Shown here one piece after another: positions 15,473-23,332 of a stretch of DNA of 29,136 nt. Made by a program: the position numbers and the translations under genes. Under the pieces are notes generated by a model that made no database searches, was not told the DNA's origin, and saw nothing but the letters and a program-made list of their open reading frames with translations. Numbering within the stretch: the stretch's first letter is position 1; the number at the start of each line of letters is the position of its first letter. The stretch is taken from contig JBBDIO010000152.1 in assembly GCA_040880365.1 (NCBI GenBank), positions 1 to 29,136 of the forward strand, in the 5' to 3' direction. Source of the stretch: JBBDIO01 sp040880365. GTDB taxonomy: Bacteria; Chloroflexota; Anaerolineae; Caldilineales; Caldilineaceae.

Positions 15473-16468
15473 CTAGTCCTGATTCTTGCGCCGTGCTGCT
15501 GCCGCTGCCGAAAGGGCTGCCAGACCAGTACCGAACAACACGATTGTGATGGGTTCGGGAATGGGCACAGGCGGTGTCACCGGTGTCTGCGGTTCAGGTT
15601 CCGGCTCAGGTTCCGGTTCCGGTTGCGCAAGCGGCGGTGTGCGATACCAGGCGACATTTTGTTGCGGCGGCAGATTGGTTACCGTGGCCGTCCCCACATT
15701 CTGGCGACCGTCGGCAAAGTCGCCTGCCGGGCGCGTAATATCACATGTGGAAGAACTGCCGACTGCGACCGTGATGGGCAGTTCACATTCCTGGGTCAGA
15801 TCGCCGAATACATCATCGGTCAGGGTCGCCCATTCGATGGGCACATCGCCGGTGTTGACAACCTGGTACTGAAACAGGAGTGATGCGCCCACAGGAACCA
15901 GCGGAGCGCCTTCCAGCGTGTCGGCGTCCTGGCTGTTCACCAGTTTGGTCAGTGTGAAACCGGGCTGCGGTTCGGGCTGCACCGGCGGCGTCTGATACCA
16001 GGCCACATCCTGCTGTGGGTCGAGATCCACTACTGTCGCCGTGCCGATGTTTTGCTGCCCGTCGGGAAACTGCCCGGCAGGCCGCGTAATCTCACAGGCT
16101 TCGACGGCACCGACCACCACCTGGCGCGGCAAACCGCACTCTGCCGTCAGGTCGCCAAATACATCATCGGTGAGCGTACTCCAGGTCAGCGTAATGTTGC
16201 CCGAATTGGACACTTCATACCGAAAAACGAGATTCGCGCCGGATTCGACCTGAACGGCCGCGTCGAGCGAATTGGCGTCATTGCCATTGACAAGCTTGAA
16301 AAATTCGAACGAGGGGTCCGGGTCCTGTGGTTCCGGGTCGACATCGGCTGGCACTTCCCCCTGAGCAAGCGCCGCCCCTTGGGTAAATCCCACCGGAGAG
16401 ACCGCCATAAGGGTGAATACGAAGAGCGCCAAAAGCACCGACCGTATCACCAGCTTACACTGTTGCAT
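15473..16468 (-). CDS. PEP-CTERM surface protein with two conserved beta repeats
   Basis: A 331-residue exported protein. Order: signal peptide (about 1-36, ending AALAQ), two ~110-residue repeats (FEFFKLVNGND..., FTLTKLVNSQD...) of the DUF11/DUF7507-like kind, each with shared segments LTDDVFGDLT, TRPAGxFxDGxQNxGTATV and QQxVAWYxTPP and a conserved Cys pair; then a (PE)n linker and a PEP-CTERM tail: PVPIPEPITIVLFGTGLAAL, an Ala-rich helix and RRKNQD. Exosortase would recognise and cleave the PEP motif; no exosortase is in this window. ATG 16468 is chosen because GGAG lies 8 bases upstream; ATG 16474 is too close, and ATG 16597 would place a Cys-rich stretch and a 13-bp repeat in the protein. 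It has its own terminator. Exact role unknown, probably cell surface or extracellular matrix. Confidence 0.88.
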   Translation of the reverse strand: MQQCKLVIRSVLLALFVFTLMAVSPVGFTQGAALAQGEVPADVDPEPQDPDPSFEFFKLVNGNDANSLDAAVQVESGANLVFRYEVSNSGNITLTWSTLTDDVFGDLTAECGLPRQVVVGAVEACEITRPAGQFPDGQQNIGTATVVDLDPQQDVAWYQTPPVQPEPQPGFTLTKLVNSQDADTLEGAPLVPVGASLLFQYQVVNTGDVPIEWATLTDDVFGDLTQECELPITVAVGSSSTCDITRPAGDFADGRQNVGTATVTNLPPQQNVAWYRTPPLAQPEPEPEPEPEPQTPVTPPVPIPEPITIVLFGTGLAALSAAAAARRKNQD

Positions 16469-16522
16469 GGGCATATCTCCAACTTTGGATGATTGAGATG
16501 AAAACAAATTGCCTGACAATAA

Positions 16523-16551
16523 AACAAGACAATACAACAAGACAATACAAC
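16523..16551 (+). repeat. 13-bp tandem repeat upstream of the PEP-CTERM gene
   Basis: AACAAGACAATAC occurs twice in a row plus a partial third copy. The unit is not a multiple of three, which favours it being leader rather than coding sequence. Confidence 0.75.
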
Positions 16552-16632
16552 AATAAGAATGCAAAAGATACAGACAGCCAGGATTGAAAAACGACAAACT
16601 GACAAAATCAAACGCAACTAAAAAATCGGATG

Positions 16633-16638
16633 ATTATA
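16633..16638 (-). promoter_or_regulatory. -10 element candidate for the PEP-CTERM gene
   Basis: The reverse strand has a perfect TATAAT, but the -35 position is poor, which would fit an activator-dependent promoter. The leader would be about 158 nt. Confidence 0.4.
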
Positions 16639-16679
16639 GTACAACTATTATTTTACGACTAAATCACCGTTAAAACCAC

Positions 16680-16709
16680 TGTATGATTATACAAATGTAT
16701 GATTATACA
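16680..16709. promoter_or_regulatory. Two tandem near-palindromes, activator site candidate
   Basis: TGTATGATTATACA occurs at 16680-16693 and 16696-16709. Each is an inverted repeat TGTAT/ATACA, and the period is 16 bp. They lie about 40-75 bp upstream of the reverse-strand TATAAT. Confidence 0.5.
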
Positions 16710-17095
16710 AAAAATAAGGATAAAATGGCCCCAGGATCGTACCCTAGAGTCCTGTATAGTATATTAACATATTCACAGGACGAAACCAAATCGTTTTTGA
16801 CACGTCTGCTTTCCGGCAAACCGGCGCGGCATTTGTCGCGGTGCAATGGCACGGCAAATGCTGCCCCGCGCAACTTGAACCGCACAACTTGAACCGCACA
16901 ACTCGTCGGTATAGATGGAGACGCTCAAACGGGCGCGCCGGATACGGTTGATGTGCCAATCCGTCCGGTAAATTGAATATGCCGGTCAGAGACATTCGGC
17001 AAAGACCTGGCAGAGATCGAGCTAGGAATTAGATCGAGATAGGGATTGGAGATGTAAGGGCGGGGACGTGTATTTTCACATAAAGGTCCCAATCA

Positions 17096-17125
17096 TTTAG
17101 AGATCGTCTCAAGGGCTGGTATGAT
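17096..17125 (+). promoter_or_regulatory. acnA promoter with extended -10
   Basis: TTTAGA (17096-17101) and TATGAT (17120-17125) are 18 bp apart, and TGG directly precedes the -10, giving the extended TGnTATGAT form. Transcription would begin near 17132, so acnA cannot start at the in-frame ATG 17121. Confidence 0.6.
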
Positions 17126-17193
17126 ACACGGTACAAAAGTTCTAGGAACCGACTCATATGGTGAGCCTGGCGGGTACGATTTTACGCATCTCT

Positions 17194-17219
17194 CCCACTC
17201 GACCCGCCCACTCGACCCG
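17194..17219 (+). repeat. 13-bp tandem repeat in the acnA leader
   Basis: CCCACTCGACCCG is repeated exactly twice, 18 bp before the acnA start codon. Confidence 0.85.
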
Positions 17220-17237
17220 CAGCGAAAGGAAAACCTG

Positions 17238-19952
17238 ATGGCAACACAAGATTTTTTTCACGCCAAGGACACATTTGAAACCGGCAGCGGGCCGGCTGTG
17301 CTCTATCGTCTGTCTGCGTTAGAAAAGCAGGGCGTCGCCGATATTTCGCGCCTGCCATTTTCAATCAAGGTCTTGCTCGAAGCGGCTTTGCGCCAGGCCG
17401 ATGGCTTCGAAATTACCCAGGACGCGGTGGAGACCATCGCCCGCTGGAGTCCTGAAACCGCCGGCTCGGTGGAAATTCCCTTCAAACCTGCGCGGGTGGT
17501 GCTGCAAGACTTTACTGGCGTGCCCAGCGTGGTCGATCTGGCTGCGTTGCGCAATGCTATGGCGCGGCTGGGCGGCGATCCCAACAAGGTGAACCCGCTG
17601 GTGCCGGTGGATCTGGTGATCGACCACAGCGTGCAGGTTGATCGGTTTGGCAGCAGCTTTGCGCTCATGTACAACGCCGAACGCGAGTTCGAACGCAATC
17701 GGGAACGCTATGAATTTCTGAAATGGGGCCAGGAAGCATTCGATAACTTCCGCGTGGTGCCGCCGGCTACCGGCATTGTGCATCAGGTGAACCTGGAATA
17801 TCTGGCGAGTGTGGTGCAGACCGGACGCAGCAACGGCGATCTGGTCGCCTATCCCGATTCGCTGGTGGGCACCGATAGCCACACCACCATGATCAACGGC
17901 CTGGGCGTTTTGGGCTGGGGTGTGGGTGGTATCGAAGCCGAGGCCGTCATGCTGGGGCAGCCCATCTATATGCTGTTGCCCGAAGTGGTGGGCTTCAAGC
18001 TGACGGGCGAATTGCCCGAAGGTTCTACCGCCACCGATCTGGTGTTGCGGGTGACCCAGATGTTGCGCGCGCATGGCGTGGTGGGCAAATTTGTGGAATT
18101 CTATGGCTCGGGGTTGCCGCGTCTCACTTTGCCCGACCGTGCGACGATTGCCAACATGGCGCCCGAATATGGCGCGACCATCGGCTATTTCCCCGTAGAC
18201 GAAGAAACCCTGCGCTATCTGGTGGGCACCGGACGCAGCGAAGAGCTGGTCGATCTGGTGGAGCGCTACTCCAAGGAGCAGGGGCTGTTCCACACGACGG
18301 ATATGCCGGAGCCGGTCTTCTGCGATACGCTGGAGCTGGATATGGCGACGGTGAAGCCCAGCCTTGCCGGTCCCAAACGACCCCAGGACCGCATTGATCT
18401 GGACGATATGAAGCGCGTGTGGAACAAATCGGTCACTGCGCCGGTGGGCGCGCAGGGCTTTGGCCTGAGCGAAGACGCTGCCAAGCGGCGCGTGCGCATC
18501 GAGCAAGATGGGCGTTCCTATGAATTGAAGCACGGCTCGGTGGTAATCGCGGCCATCACCTCTTGCACCAATACCAGCAACCCCAGCGTGATGCTGGGCG
18601 CGGGCCTGTTGGCAAAGAATGCGGTGGAGCGCGGGCTGGATGTGAAGCCCTGGGTCAAGACCAGCATGGCGCCCGGCAGCAAGGTTGTGACCAGATATCT
18701 GGACGCCAGCGGTCTCAATCCCTATTTGGAAGCCTTGAATTTTCACACGGTGGGCTATGGTTGCACCACCTGCATTGGCAACAGCGGGCCATTGCCCGAA
18801 CATATCAGCGCGGCGATTAAAGAAGGCGATCTGGTCGCGGCCGCGGTGTTGAGCGGCAACCGCAATTTCGAGGGGCGCATCAGCCCCGATGTGCGCGCCA
18901 ATTTCCTGGCGTCGCCGCCCCTGGTGGTGGCCTATGCGATTGCGGGCACGGTGGATCTGGATCTGGAGACTGAACCCCTGGGCGAAGACCCGAATGGGCA
19001 GCCGGTCTATCTGCGCGACATTTGGCCCACCCAGGCCGACGTGCAGGATGCCATCCGCCGCAGCCTGAAGCCCGAACTTTATCAGGAAGAATATGCCAAC
19101 GTCTTCGACGGCAACGAGGAATTTAACAAGATTGCCGTGGCGGGTGGAGAGCTGTTTGCCTGGGATGATTTCAGCACCTATATCAAGGAGCCGCCCTTCT
19201 TTGATATCACATTGGATGTACCGGCGCCCCAGCCCATTACCGGGGCGCGCGTGTTGGCGATGATGCCCGATAGCACCACCACCGACCACATCAGCCCGGC
19301 AGGCTCGATTGCACCCGGCAGCCCCGCCGGGGCCTATCTGGAAGAACACGACATAGATCGTTCGGAGTGGAATAGCTATGGCAGCCGCCGTGGCAACCAC
19401 GAAGTGATGATGCGCGGCACCTTTGCCAATATCCGCATCAAAAACAAGATGCTGGATGGTGTGGAAGGCGGCGTGACCAAGCACATTCCATCGGGCGAGA
19501 TTTTGCCCATCTGGACCGCTGCCGAACGCTATATGGCCGAAGATACGCCGCTGGTCATCCTCGCCGGCAAGGAATATGGCTCCGGCTCCAGCCGCGACTG
19601 GGCTGCCAAGGGTGTATTGCTCCAGGGCGTGCGCGCGGTCATCGCCGAAAGCTACGAACGCATTCACCGCAGCAATCTGGTGGGCATGGGCGTGCTGCCG
19701 CTCCAATTCCTCGAAGGCGATAGCCCGGAAACGCTGGGTCTGGACGGCTATGAGACCTATGCTATTCTGGGATTGAGCCAGGAGATGGTGCCGGGGCAAA
19801 TTTATACCGTGCGCGCCACTTCGGCAAGCGGCAAGGTCACCGAATTCCAGGCCATGAGCCGCATCGATACGCCGGTCGAGGTCAATTATTATATGAACGG
19901 CGGCATTTTGCAGACTGTGTTGCGCCGCCTTGCCCAGGAACAGATGAACTAG
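17238..19952 (+). CDS. acnA: Aconitate hydratase A
   Basis: A 904-residue cytoplasmic [4Fe-4S] enzyme that interconverts citrate and isocitrate in the TCA cycle. Full family length. Diagnostic segments: DSLVGTDSHTTMINGLGVLG, ITSCTNTSNPSVMLGAGLLA with cluster ligand Cys443, GYGCTTCIGNSGPL with Cys509 and Cys512, and the swivelling domain with YNSYGSRR-like WNSYGSRRGNHEVMMRGTF and GKEYGSGSSRDWAAKG. All ligands and substrate-binding serines and arginines that I can place are present. The start at 17238 has AAAGGAAA about 7 bases upstream, and upstream in-frame codons fall inside the promoter. The next gene, pepF, follows after 29 bp and may share the transcript. Confidence 0.97.
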   Translation: MATQDFFHAKDTFETGSGPAVLYRLSALEKQGVADISRLPFSIKVLLEAALRQADGFEITQDAVETIARWSPETAGSVEIPFKPARVVLQDFTGVPSVVDLAALRNAMARLGGDPNKVNPLVPVDLVIDHSVQVDRFGSSFALMYNAEREFERNRERYEFLKWGQEAFDNFRVVPPATGIVHQVNLEYLASVVQTGRSNGDLVAYPDSLVGTDSHTTMINGLGVLGWGVGGIEAEAVMLGQPIYMLLPEVVGFKLTGELPEGSTATDLVLRVTQMLRAHGVVGKFVEFYGSGLPRLTLPDRATIANMAPEYGATIGYFPVDEETLRYLVGTGRSEELVDLVERYSKEQGLFHTTDMPEPVFCDTLELDMATVKPSLAGPKRPQDRIDLDDMKRVWNKSVTAPVGAQGFGLSEDAAKRRVRIEQDGRSYELKHGSVVIAAITSCTNTSNPSVMLGAGLLAKNAVERGLDVKPWVKTSMAPGSKVVTRYLDASGLNPYLEALNFHTVGYGCTTCIGNSGPLPEHISAAIKEGDLVAAAVLSGNRNFEGRISPDVRANFLASPPLVVAYAIAGTVDLDLETEPLGEDPNGQPVYLRDIWPTQADVQDAIRRSLKPELYQEEYANVFDGNEEFNKIAVAGGELFAWDDFSTYIKEPPFFDITLDVPAPQPITGARVLAMMPDSTTTDHISPAGSIAPGSPAGAYLEEHDIDRSEWNSYGSRRGNHEVMMRGTFANIRIKNKMLDGVEGGVTKHIPSGEILPIWTAAERYMAEDTPLVILAGKEYGSGSSRDWAAKGVLLQGVRAVIAESYERIHRSNLVGMGVLPLQFLEGDSPETLGLDGYETYAILGLSQEMVPGQIYTVRATSASGKVTEFQAMSRIDTPVEVNYYMNGGILQTVLRRLAQEQMN

Positions 19953-19981
19953 GCGCAGTTTGTAGACGAACCGAGAAGATT

Positions 19982-21895
19982 ATGACGAATTCTGAAAACG
20001 CCAAACCTGTCAACACTCCTGTTGACGCTGTGGCTGGGACCGTGGACGAGACCGTGCGCACCAATGGCGCGCACGACAATCAACCCGCAAACGGTGAACC
20101 CACAAACGGTGGACCCGCACAACCCTATGTGCCGTCGGGCTGGTCGCTCGCGGAGCTGGTGCCCGATGCCTCGGACGAAGCCATCAATGCCCGTCTGGCG
20201 AATCTGGAAGCCGCGTTGGTTGCCTTTGAAGGCCAGCGCGCCCAGTTGGACGCCGAGATGGAGCCTGCCGCGCTGATCGATACTGTGCAGATGGTGGAAA
20301 CGCTGGCGGCAGATATGTATACGCTGAGTGCGTATGGACATCTGAAATTTACCCAGGATACGCAAGACACGGATACGCTGGCCTATATGAACCGTATGGA
20401 CCAGGTGTTGACCCGTGCCCAGAACCGTATGCTTTTCTTTGACCTGTGGTGGAAAAGTCTGGATGACGATGAGGCCGCGGCGTTGTTGCCCAGCGCCGAG
20501 CAATATCCCGACTATCGCTTCCACCTGGAAGATATGCGGCGCACCAAGCCCTATACGCTGGATGAGAAGTCGGAACAGATCATCAATATCAAAGACGCCA
20601 ACGGCGTCAACGCGCTGGACACGGTCTATACCATGCTCACCAGCCGCATGGAGTTCAAGCTGGAAGTGGATGGCGAGGAACAGACCTTTACGCGCGACGG
20701 CTTGATGTCGTATGTGCGCAGCCCCAATCCGGATCTGCGCGCCGCGGCCTATCAGGAGCTGTATCGGGAATATGCCAAAGACGCCAATATCCTGGCGCAG
20801 ATCTATACCAATGTGGTGCAAGACTGGCATTCCGACCATGTAGAGCTGCGCGGCTATGCTTCGCCGATTTCGGTGCGCAATGTGCGCAACGATCTGCCCG
20901 ATGCCGCGGTGGATGCCCTGCTGAATGTGAGCCGCGAGAATGCTACGGTCTTCCAGCGCTATTTCAAGCTCAAGGCCGGCTGGTTGGGCATGGAAAAGCT
21001 GCGTCGCTATGACGTCTATGCGCCGTTGGCGGAAACCGATAAGAAGGTCGATTATAACGACGCGGTGCATATGGTGCTGGATACGTTTGGCGATTTTGAT
21101 CCCGCCATTGCCCGCCATGCCAAACGCGTCTTCGACCAGGATCACATTGATAGCCAGGTGCGCAAGGGCAAACGCGGCGGCGCGTTTTGTGCCACGGTGC
21201 TGCCCAGCATGACGCCCTGGGTGATGATGAATTACAACGGCAAGGTGCAGGATGTGGCGACGCTGGCCCACGAACTGGGCCATGCGATTCACAGCATGAT
21301 GGCCGAAGATCATTCGCTCTTTACCCAACATTCCTCGCTGCCCCTGGCCGAGACCGCATCCGTCTTCTCGGAAATGCTGCTCACCGAGCGGCTGCTGAAT
21401 GAGGAGAAAGACCCGCTGGTGCGGCGCACGATTCTGGCCGATGCGGTGGATGATATGTATGCCACCGTTATGCGCCAGGCGCATTTTGTCATGTTTGAAA
21501 AAGACGCCCACGCCGCGATTCAGGCAGGCACTTCGACCGACCGGCTCTACGATCTCTACATGGACAACCTGCGCCAGCAATTTGGCGACAGCGTGGAGAT
21601 TGGCGAGGAATTCAAATATGAGTGGGTCAGTATTCCCCACATCTATCACACGCCTTTCTATTGCTATGCCTATAGCTTTGGGCAATTGCTGGTGGTGGCG
21701 CTCTATCGCCGCTTCCAGGAAGAAGGCGCGGCCTTCAAGCCCGGCTATCTGCGGATGCTCCAGTATGGCGGCTCGGCGCACCCCACCGACATTCTACGCG
21801 AGGCGAACATCGATGCTGCGGATCCTGCCTTCTGGCAGGGTGGTTTCGATGTGATCAACGAGATGATTGACCAATTGGCTGCAATTAAGTTGTAG
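19982..21895 (+). CDS. pepF: Oligoendopeptidase F (M3B family zinc peptidase)
   Basis: A 637-residue cytoplasmic zinc metallopeptidase that cleaves short peptides. The catalytic motif is HELGH (His430, Glu431, His434), followed by the third-ligand region LPLAETASVFSEML with Glu457. The C-terminal part has the substrate-binding tyrosine-rich stretch HTPFYCYAYSFGQLLVVALY. The first ~45 residues are hydrophilic and low in complexity, with a 15-bp in-frame repeat (20083-20112), and are not part of the conserved fold; without them the protein has the usual ~600-residue length. The ribosome binding site is weak. It follows acnA closely and is followed by a hairpin with a T run. Confidence 0.95.
   Translation: MTNSENAKPVNTPVDAVAGTVDETVRTNGAHDNQPANGEPTNGGPAQPYVPSGWSLAELVPDASDEAINARLANLEAALVAFEGQRAQLDAEMEPAALIDTVQMVETLAADMYTLSAYGHLKFTQDTQDTDTLAYMNRMDQVLTRAQNRMLFFDLWWKSLDDDEAAALLPSAEQYPDYRFHLEDMRRTKPYTLDEKSEQIINIKDANGVNALDTVYTMLTSRMEFKLEVDGEEQTFTRDGLMSYVRSPNPDLRAAAYQELYREYAKDANILAQIYTNVVQDWHSDHVELRGYASPISVRNVRNDLPDAAVDALLNVSRENATVFQRYFKLKAGWLGMEKLRRYDVYAPLAETDKKVDYNDAVHMVLDTFGDFDPAIARHAKRVFDQDHIDSQVRKGKRGGAFCATVLPSMTPWVMMNYNGKVQDVATLAHELGHAIHSMMAEDHSLFTQHSSLPLAETASVFSEMLLTERLLNEEKDPLVRRTILADAVDDMYATVMRQAHFVMFEKDAHAAIQAGTSTDRLYDLYMDNLRQQFGDSVEIGEEFKYEWVSIPHIYHTPFYCYAYSFGQLLVVALYRRFQEEGAAFKPGYLRMLQYGGSAHPTDILREANIDAADPAFWQGGFDVINEMIDQLAAIKL
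20083..20112 (+). repeat. 15-bp in-frame tandem repeat in pepF
   Basis: ACCCGCAAACGGTGA and ACCCACAAACGGTGG are adjacent, encoding PANGE and PTNGG in the variable N-terminal tail. Confidence 0.75.
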
Positions 21896-21969
21896 CTTGC
21901 CGCGCCTTTTGCTGCGCGCCACACAGGCCCTTTGCACGCGTTCGCACTGGTTGCGACCCGCGCAGAGTT

Positions 21970-21995
21970 AGCTGTGCGGCGCGCAGCTTTTATTT
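21970..21995 (+). terminator. Terminator after pepF
   Basis: AGCTGTG and CGCAGCT pair (one G-T) around a 5-base loop, followed by TTTATTT, about 75 bases past the pepF stop. Confidence 0.65.
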
Positions 21996-22091
21996 CTACC
22001 CGTCGCGCAGCTCTATGCCGGCAACTTTCGCTTGTCACTGAAGTTGTCCACACGCCGCATGAACTTTGGGGGGAAGTTTTTTGGCCGGTGA

Positions 22092-22120
22092 TTGCGGGCC
22101 GCGCCGGGTTCATGTATACT
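22092..22120 (+). promoter_or_regulatory. Promoter candidate for the winged-helix regulator
   Basis: TTGCGG (22092-22097) and TATACT (22115-22120) are 17 bp apart. The predicted transcription start near 22127 would give an almost leaderless mRNA for ATG 22130. Confidence 0.5.
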
Positions 22121-22129
22121 TATGTGAAG

Positions 22130-23221
22130 ATGGCGTTATGTCATCCTCCACCTGTGTGCGCCACGCCCCAGTCGATATTCGCGGGTATGGTGCCAGACAG
22201 TGCCAAGCCAGACAGTGCCAAGCCAGACAGTGCCAAGCCAGATAGTTTACAGAATCGCAAAAGAATTGCAGGCATGACCGACGCGCCAGACCACGCTTTG
22301 GAAGCTTTGGAAGCTTTGGAACAGATTTTGATCTATGCGCGTCCACGCGCGCGGTCTTTGTCGCGCACTGCGACAGCGCTGCAAGCCAGTGCCACACAAG
22401 CCAGTGCCGCGTCTGCGTGCGCACAACGGGTCGATTTTGCCACGCTGGAATCTCGCATTCCCCACCACCGCGCCTGGGGGCTATTTGTGGGCACGGCGCA
22501 GACTGCCCAGGCACTTGGCAAACAGTGGTTGCAACTGGTCCCGGCAGATGGATTGCCCCTGCCGCGCCTGTTGCGCGATGCTGCCCACAGCCCTGATCCC
22601 AGCCGCGAGAGTGACCGTGAGCCGGACTATGAGATTGGCTGCGATGTGGGATTGGTCACGGCGACCACGCAAAAGCAAGCCTTGCGCATCTTGCGGGCGC
22701 TTTCGCCGTTGTTCATTCTGCTGGAGACCGAAGCCAGACCCAACAGCCGCGCGCGCTTCGCCGGGATTCTGCGCCAGCGCTTTGCCGAGACAAAATTGGT
22801 GGCTGTCGGCCCGCGTCCCCTATCGGGGTTTGCTTTTGATCTCTATTGGGAGCCGCCCTGGGGCGCGGCGGAATTGCGCGCGCTTCTGGCCGAAGTGCTC
22901 GCAATGAACGCGGCGCATGTGATGGAGCGCGGGCCGATCCGCCTGGACCTGCTCACGCGCACGGTGGTCACACCCAATGGACAAAGCCGCGTGACACCCA
23001 AACAATGCGCGCTTCTGCACTTGTTGCTAGACAATCACAACCGGGTGGTCAGCCGCGCAGACATCATGCAAACCATTTGGGATACCAGCTTTATGGACGA
23101 CACCCGCACGCTGGATGTGCATATTCGCTGGTTGCGCGAGTGTATTGAACCCGACCCTTCGGACCCCATCTATCTGCACACTGTGCGCGGCAAGGGGTAT
23201 CATTTGAAGGTTGAAGGTTGA
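22130..23221 (+). CDS. OmpR-type winged-helix regulator with atypical N-terminal domain
   Basis: Transcription regulator, 363 residues from the chosen start. The C-terminal ~100 residues are a clear OmpR/PhoB winged helix: LDLLTRTVVTPNGQSRVTPK, RVVSRADIMQTIWDTSFMDD, TRTLDVHIRWLRECIEPDPS and the final wing YLHTVRGKGYHLKVEG. The preceding ~230 residues are not a canonical receiver: the region around CDVGLVTATTQKQAL and PLFILLETEARP looks receiver-like, but no acidic pocket or phospho-Asp can be placed. Start is uncertain: the frame opens at 21932, but the promoter at 22092-22120 excludes starts before ~22127; alternatives are ATG 22187 and ATG 22274. In-frame 15-bp and 9-bp repeats (DSAKP, EAL) lie near the N-terminus. 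The stop codon lies in a heptanucleotide repeat. Monocistronic with its own terminator. Confidence 0.8.
   Translation: MALCHPPPVCATPQSIFAGMVPDSAKPDSAKPDSAKPDSLQNRKRIAGMTDAPDHALEALEALEQILIYARPRARSLSRTATALQASATQASAASACAQRVDFATLESRIPHHRAWGLFVGTAQTAQALGKQWLQLVPADGLPLPRLLRDAAHSPDPSRESDREPDYEIGCDVGLVTATTQKQALRILRALSPLFILLETEARPNSRARFAGILRQRFAETKLVAVGPRPLSGFAFDLYWEPPWGAAELRALLAEVLAMNAAHVMERGPIRLDLLTRTVVTPNGQSRVTPKQCALLHLLLDNHNRVVSRADIMQTIWDTSFMDDTRTLDVHIRWLRECIEPDPSDPIYLHTVRGKGYHLKVEG
22193..22246 (+). repeat. 15-bp tandem repeat, 3.6 copies
   Basis: CCAGACAGTGCCAAG is repeated exactly three times plus a diverged partial copy. In the regulator frame it encodes DSAKP repeats. Confidence 0.9.
22295..22321 (+). 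repeat. 9-bp tandem repeat, three copies
   Basis: GCTTTGGAA is repeated three times, encoding ALE ALE ALE in the regulator. Confidence 0.85.
22383..22409 (+). repeat. 15-bp tandem repeat in the regulator
   Basis: AAGCCAGTGCCACAC is followed by AAGCCAGTGCCG, in frame, encoding a QASAT/QASAA pair. Confidence 0.7.
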
Positions 23222-23245
23222 GGGATGAAGGATGAAGGATGAAGG
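23204..23245 (+). repeat. Heptanucleotide repeat, six copies, over the regulator stop codon
   Basis: TTGAAGG, TTGAAGG, TTGAGGG, ATGAAGG, ATGAAGG, ATGAAGG in direct succession. The regulator stop codon (23219-23221) lies across the third unit. Confidence 0.9.
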
Positions 23246-23253
23246 ATTTACAG

Positions 23254-23295
23254 GCGGCAACGGGCATTTTACATACATCGCCCGTTGCCGCTTTT
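23254..23295 (+). terminator. Terminator of the regulator gene
   Basis: GCGGCAACGGGC and GCCCGTTGCCGC form a perfect 12-bp stem with a 14-base loop followed by TTTT. The rel gene converges from the other side. Confidence 0.9.
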
Positions 23296-23332
23296 CGCGT
23301 ACTTTTCTGGCGCGTGTGCGTGTGTGGCGCGG

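Larger units (their letters stand above)
16469..17237. other. AT-rich intergenic region between divergent genes
   Basis: No credible gene; short frames in it lack ribosome binding sites. It holds the 13-bp tandem repeat (16523-16551), a reverse-strand -10 (16633-16638), two tandem near-palindromes (16680-16709), the acnA promoter (17096-17125) and a 13-bp repeat (17194-17219). The stretch from 16710 to 17090 shows nothing I can name. Confidence 0.6.

Noticed and set aside
16475..16597. Upstream extension of the PEP-CTERM protein from ATG 16597
   Set aside because: It would add a Cys-rich segment and a 13-bp tandem repeat before a second, normal signal peptide, and it lacks a ribosome binding site; ATG 16468 has GGAG at good spacing.
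17121..17237. Upstream extension of aconitase from ATG 17121
   Set aside because: The codon overlaps the predicted -10 element, a 13-bp (non-triplet) repeat lies in the extension, and family homology begins at 17238.
17361..19799. 812-codon open frame on the reverse strand opposite acnA
   Set aside because: Antisense shadow; acnA is unmistakable, and the reverse product is His/Arg/Gly-rich low-complexity sequence with no ribosome binding site.
19949..21781. 610-codon open frame opposite pepF
   Set aside because: Same effect as for acnA: few stop codons on the antisense strand because of third-position base bias.
22193..22246. CRISPR-like array
   Set aside because: The 15-bp units are directly adjacent with no spacers and are in frame with a protein, so it is a simple tandem repeat.
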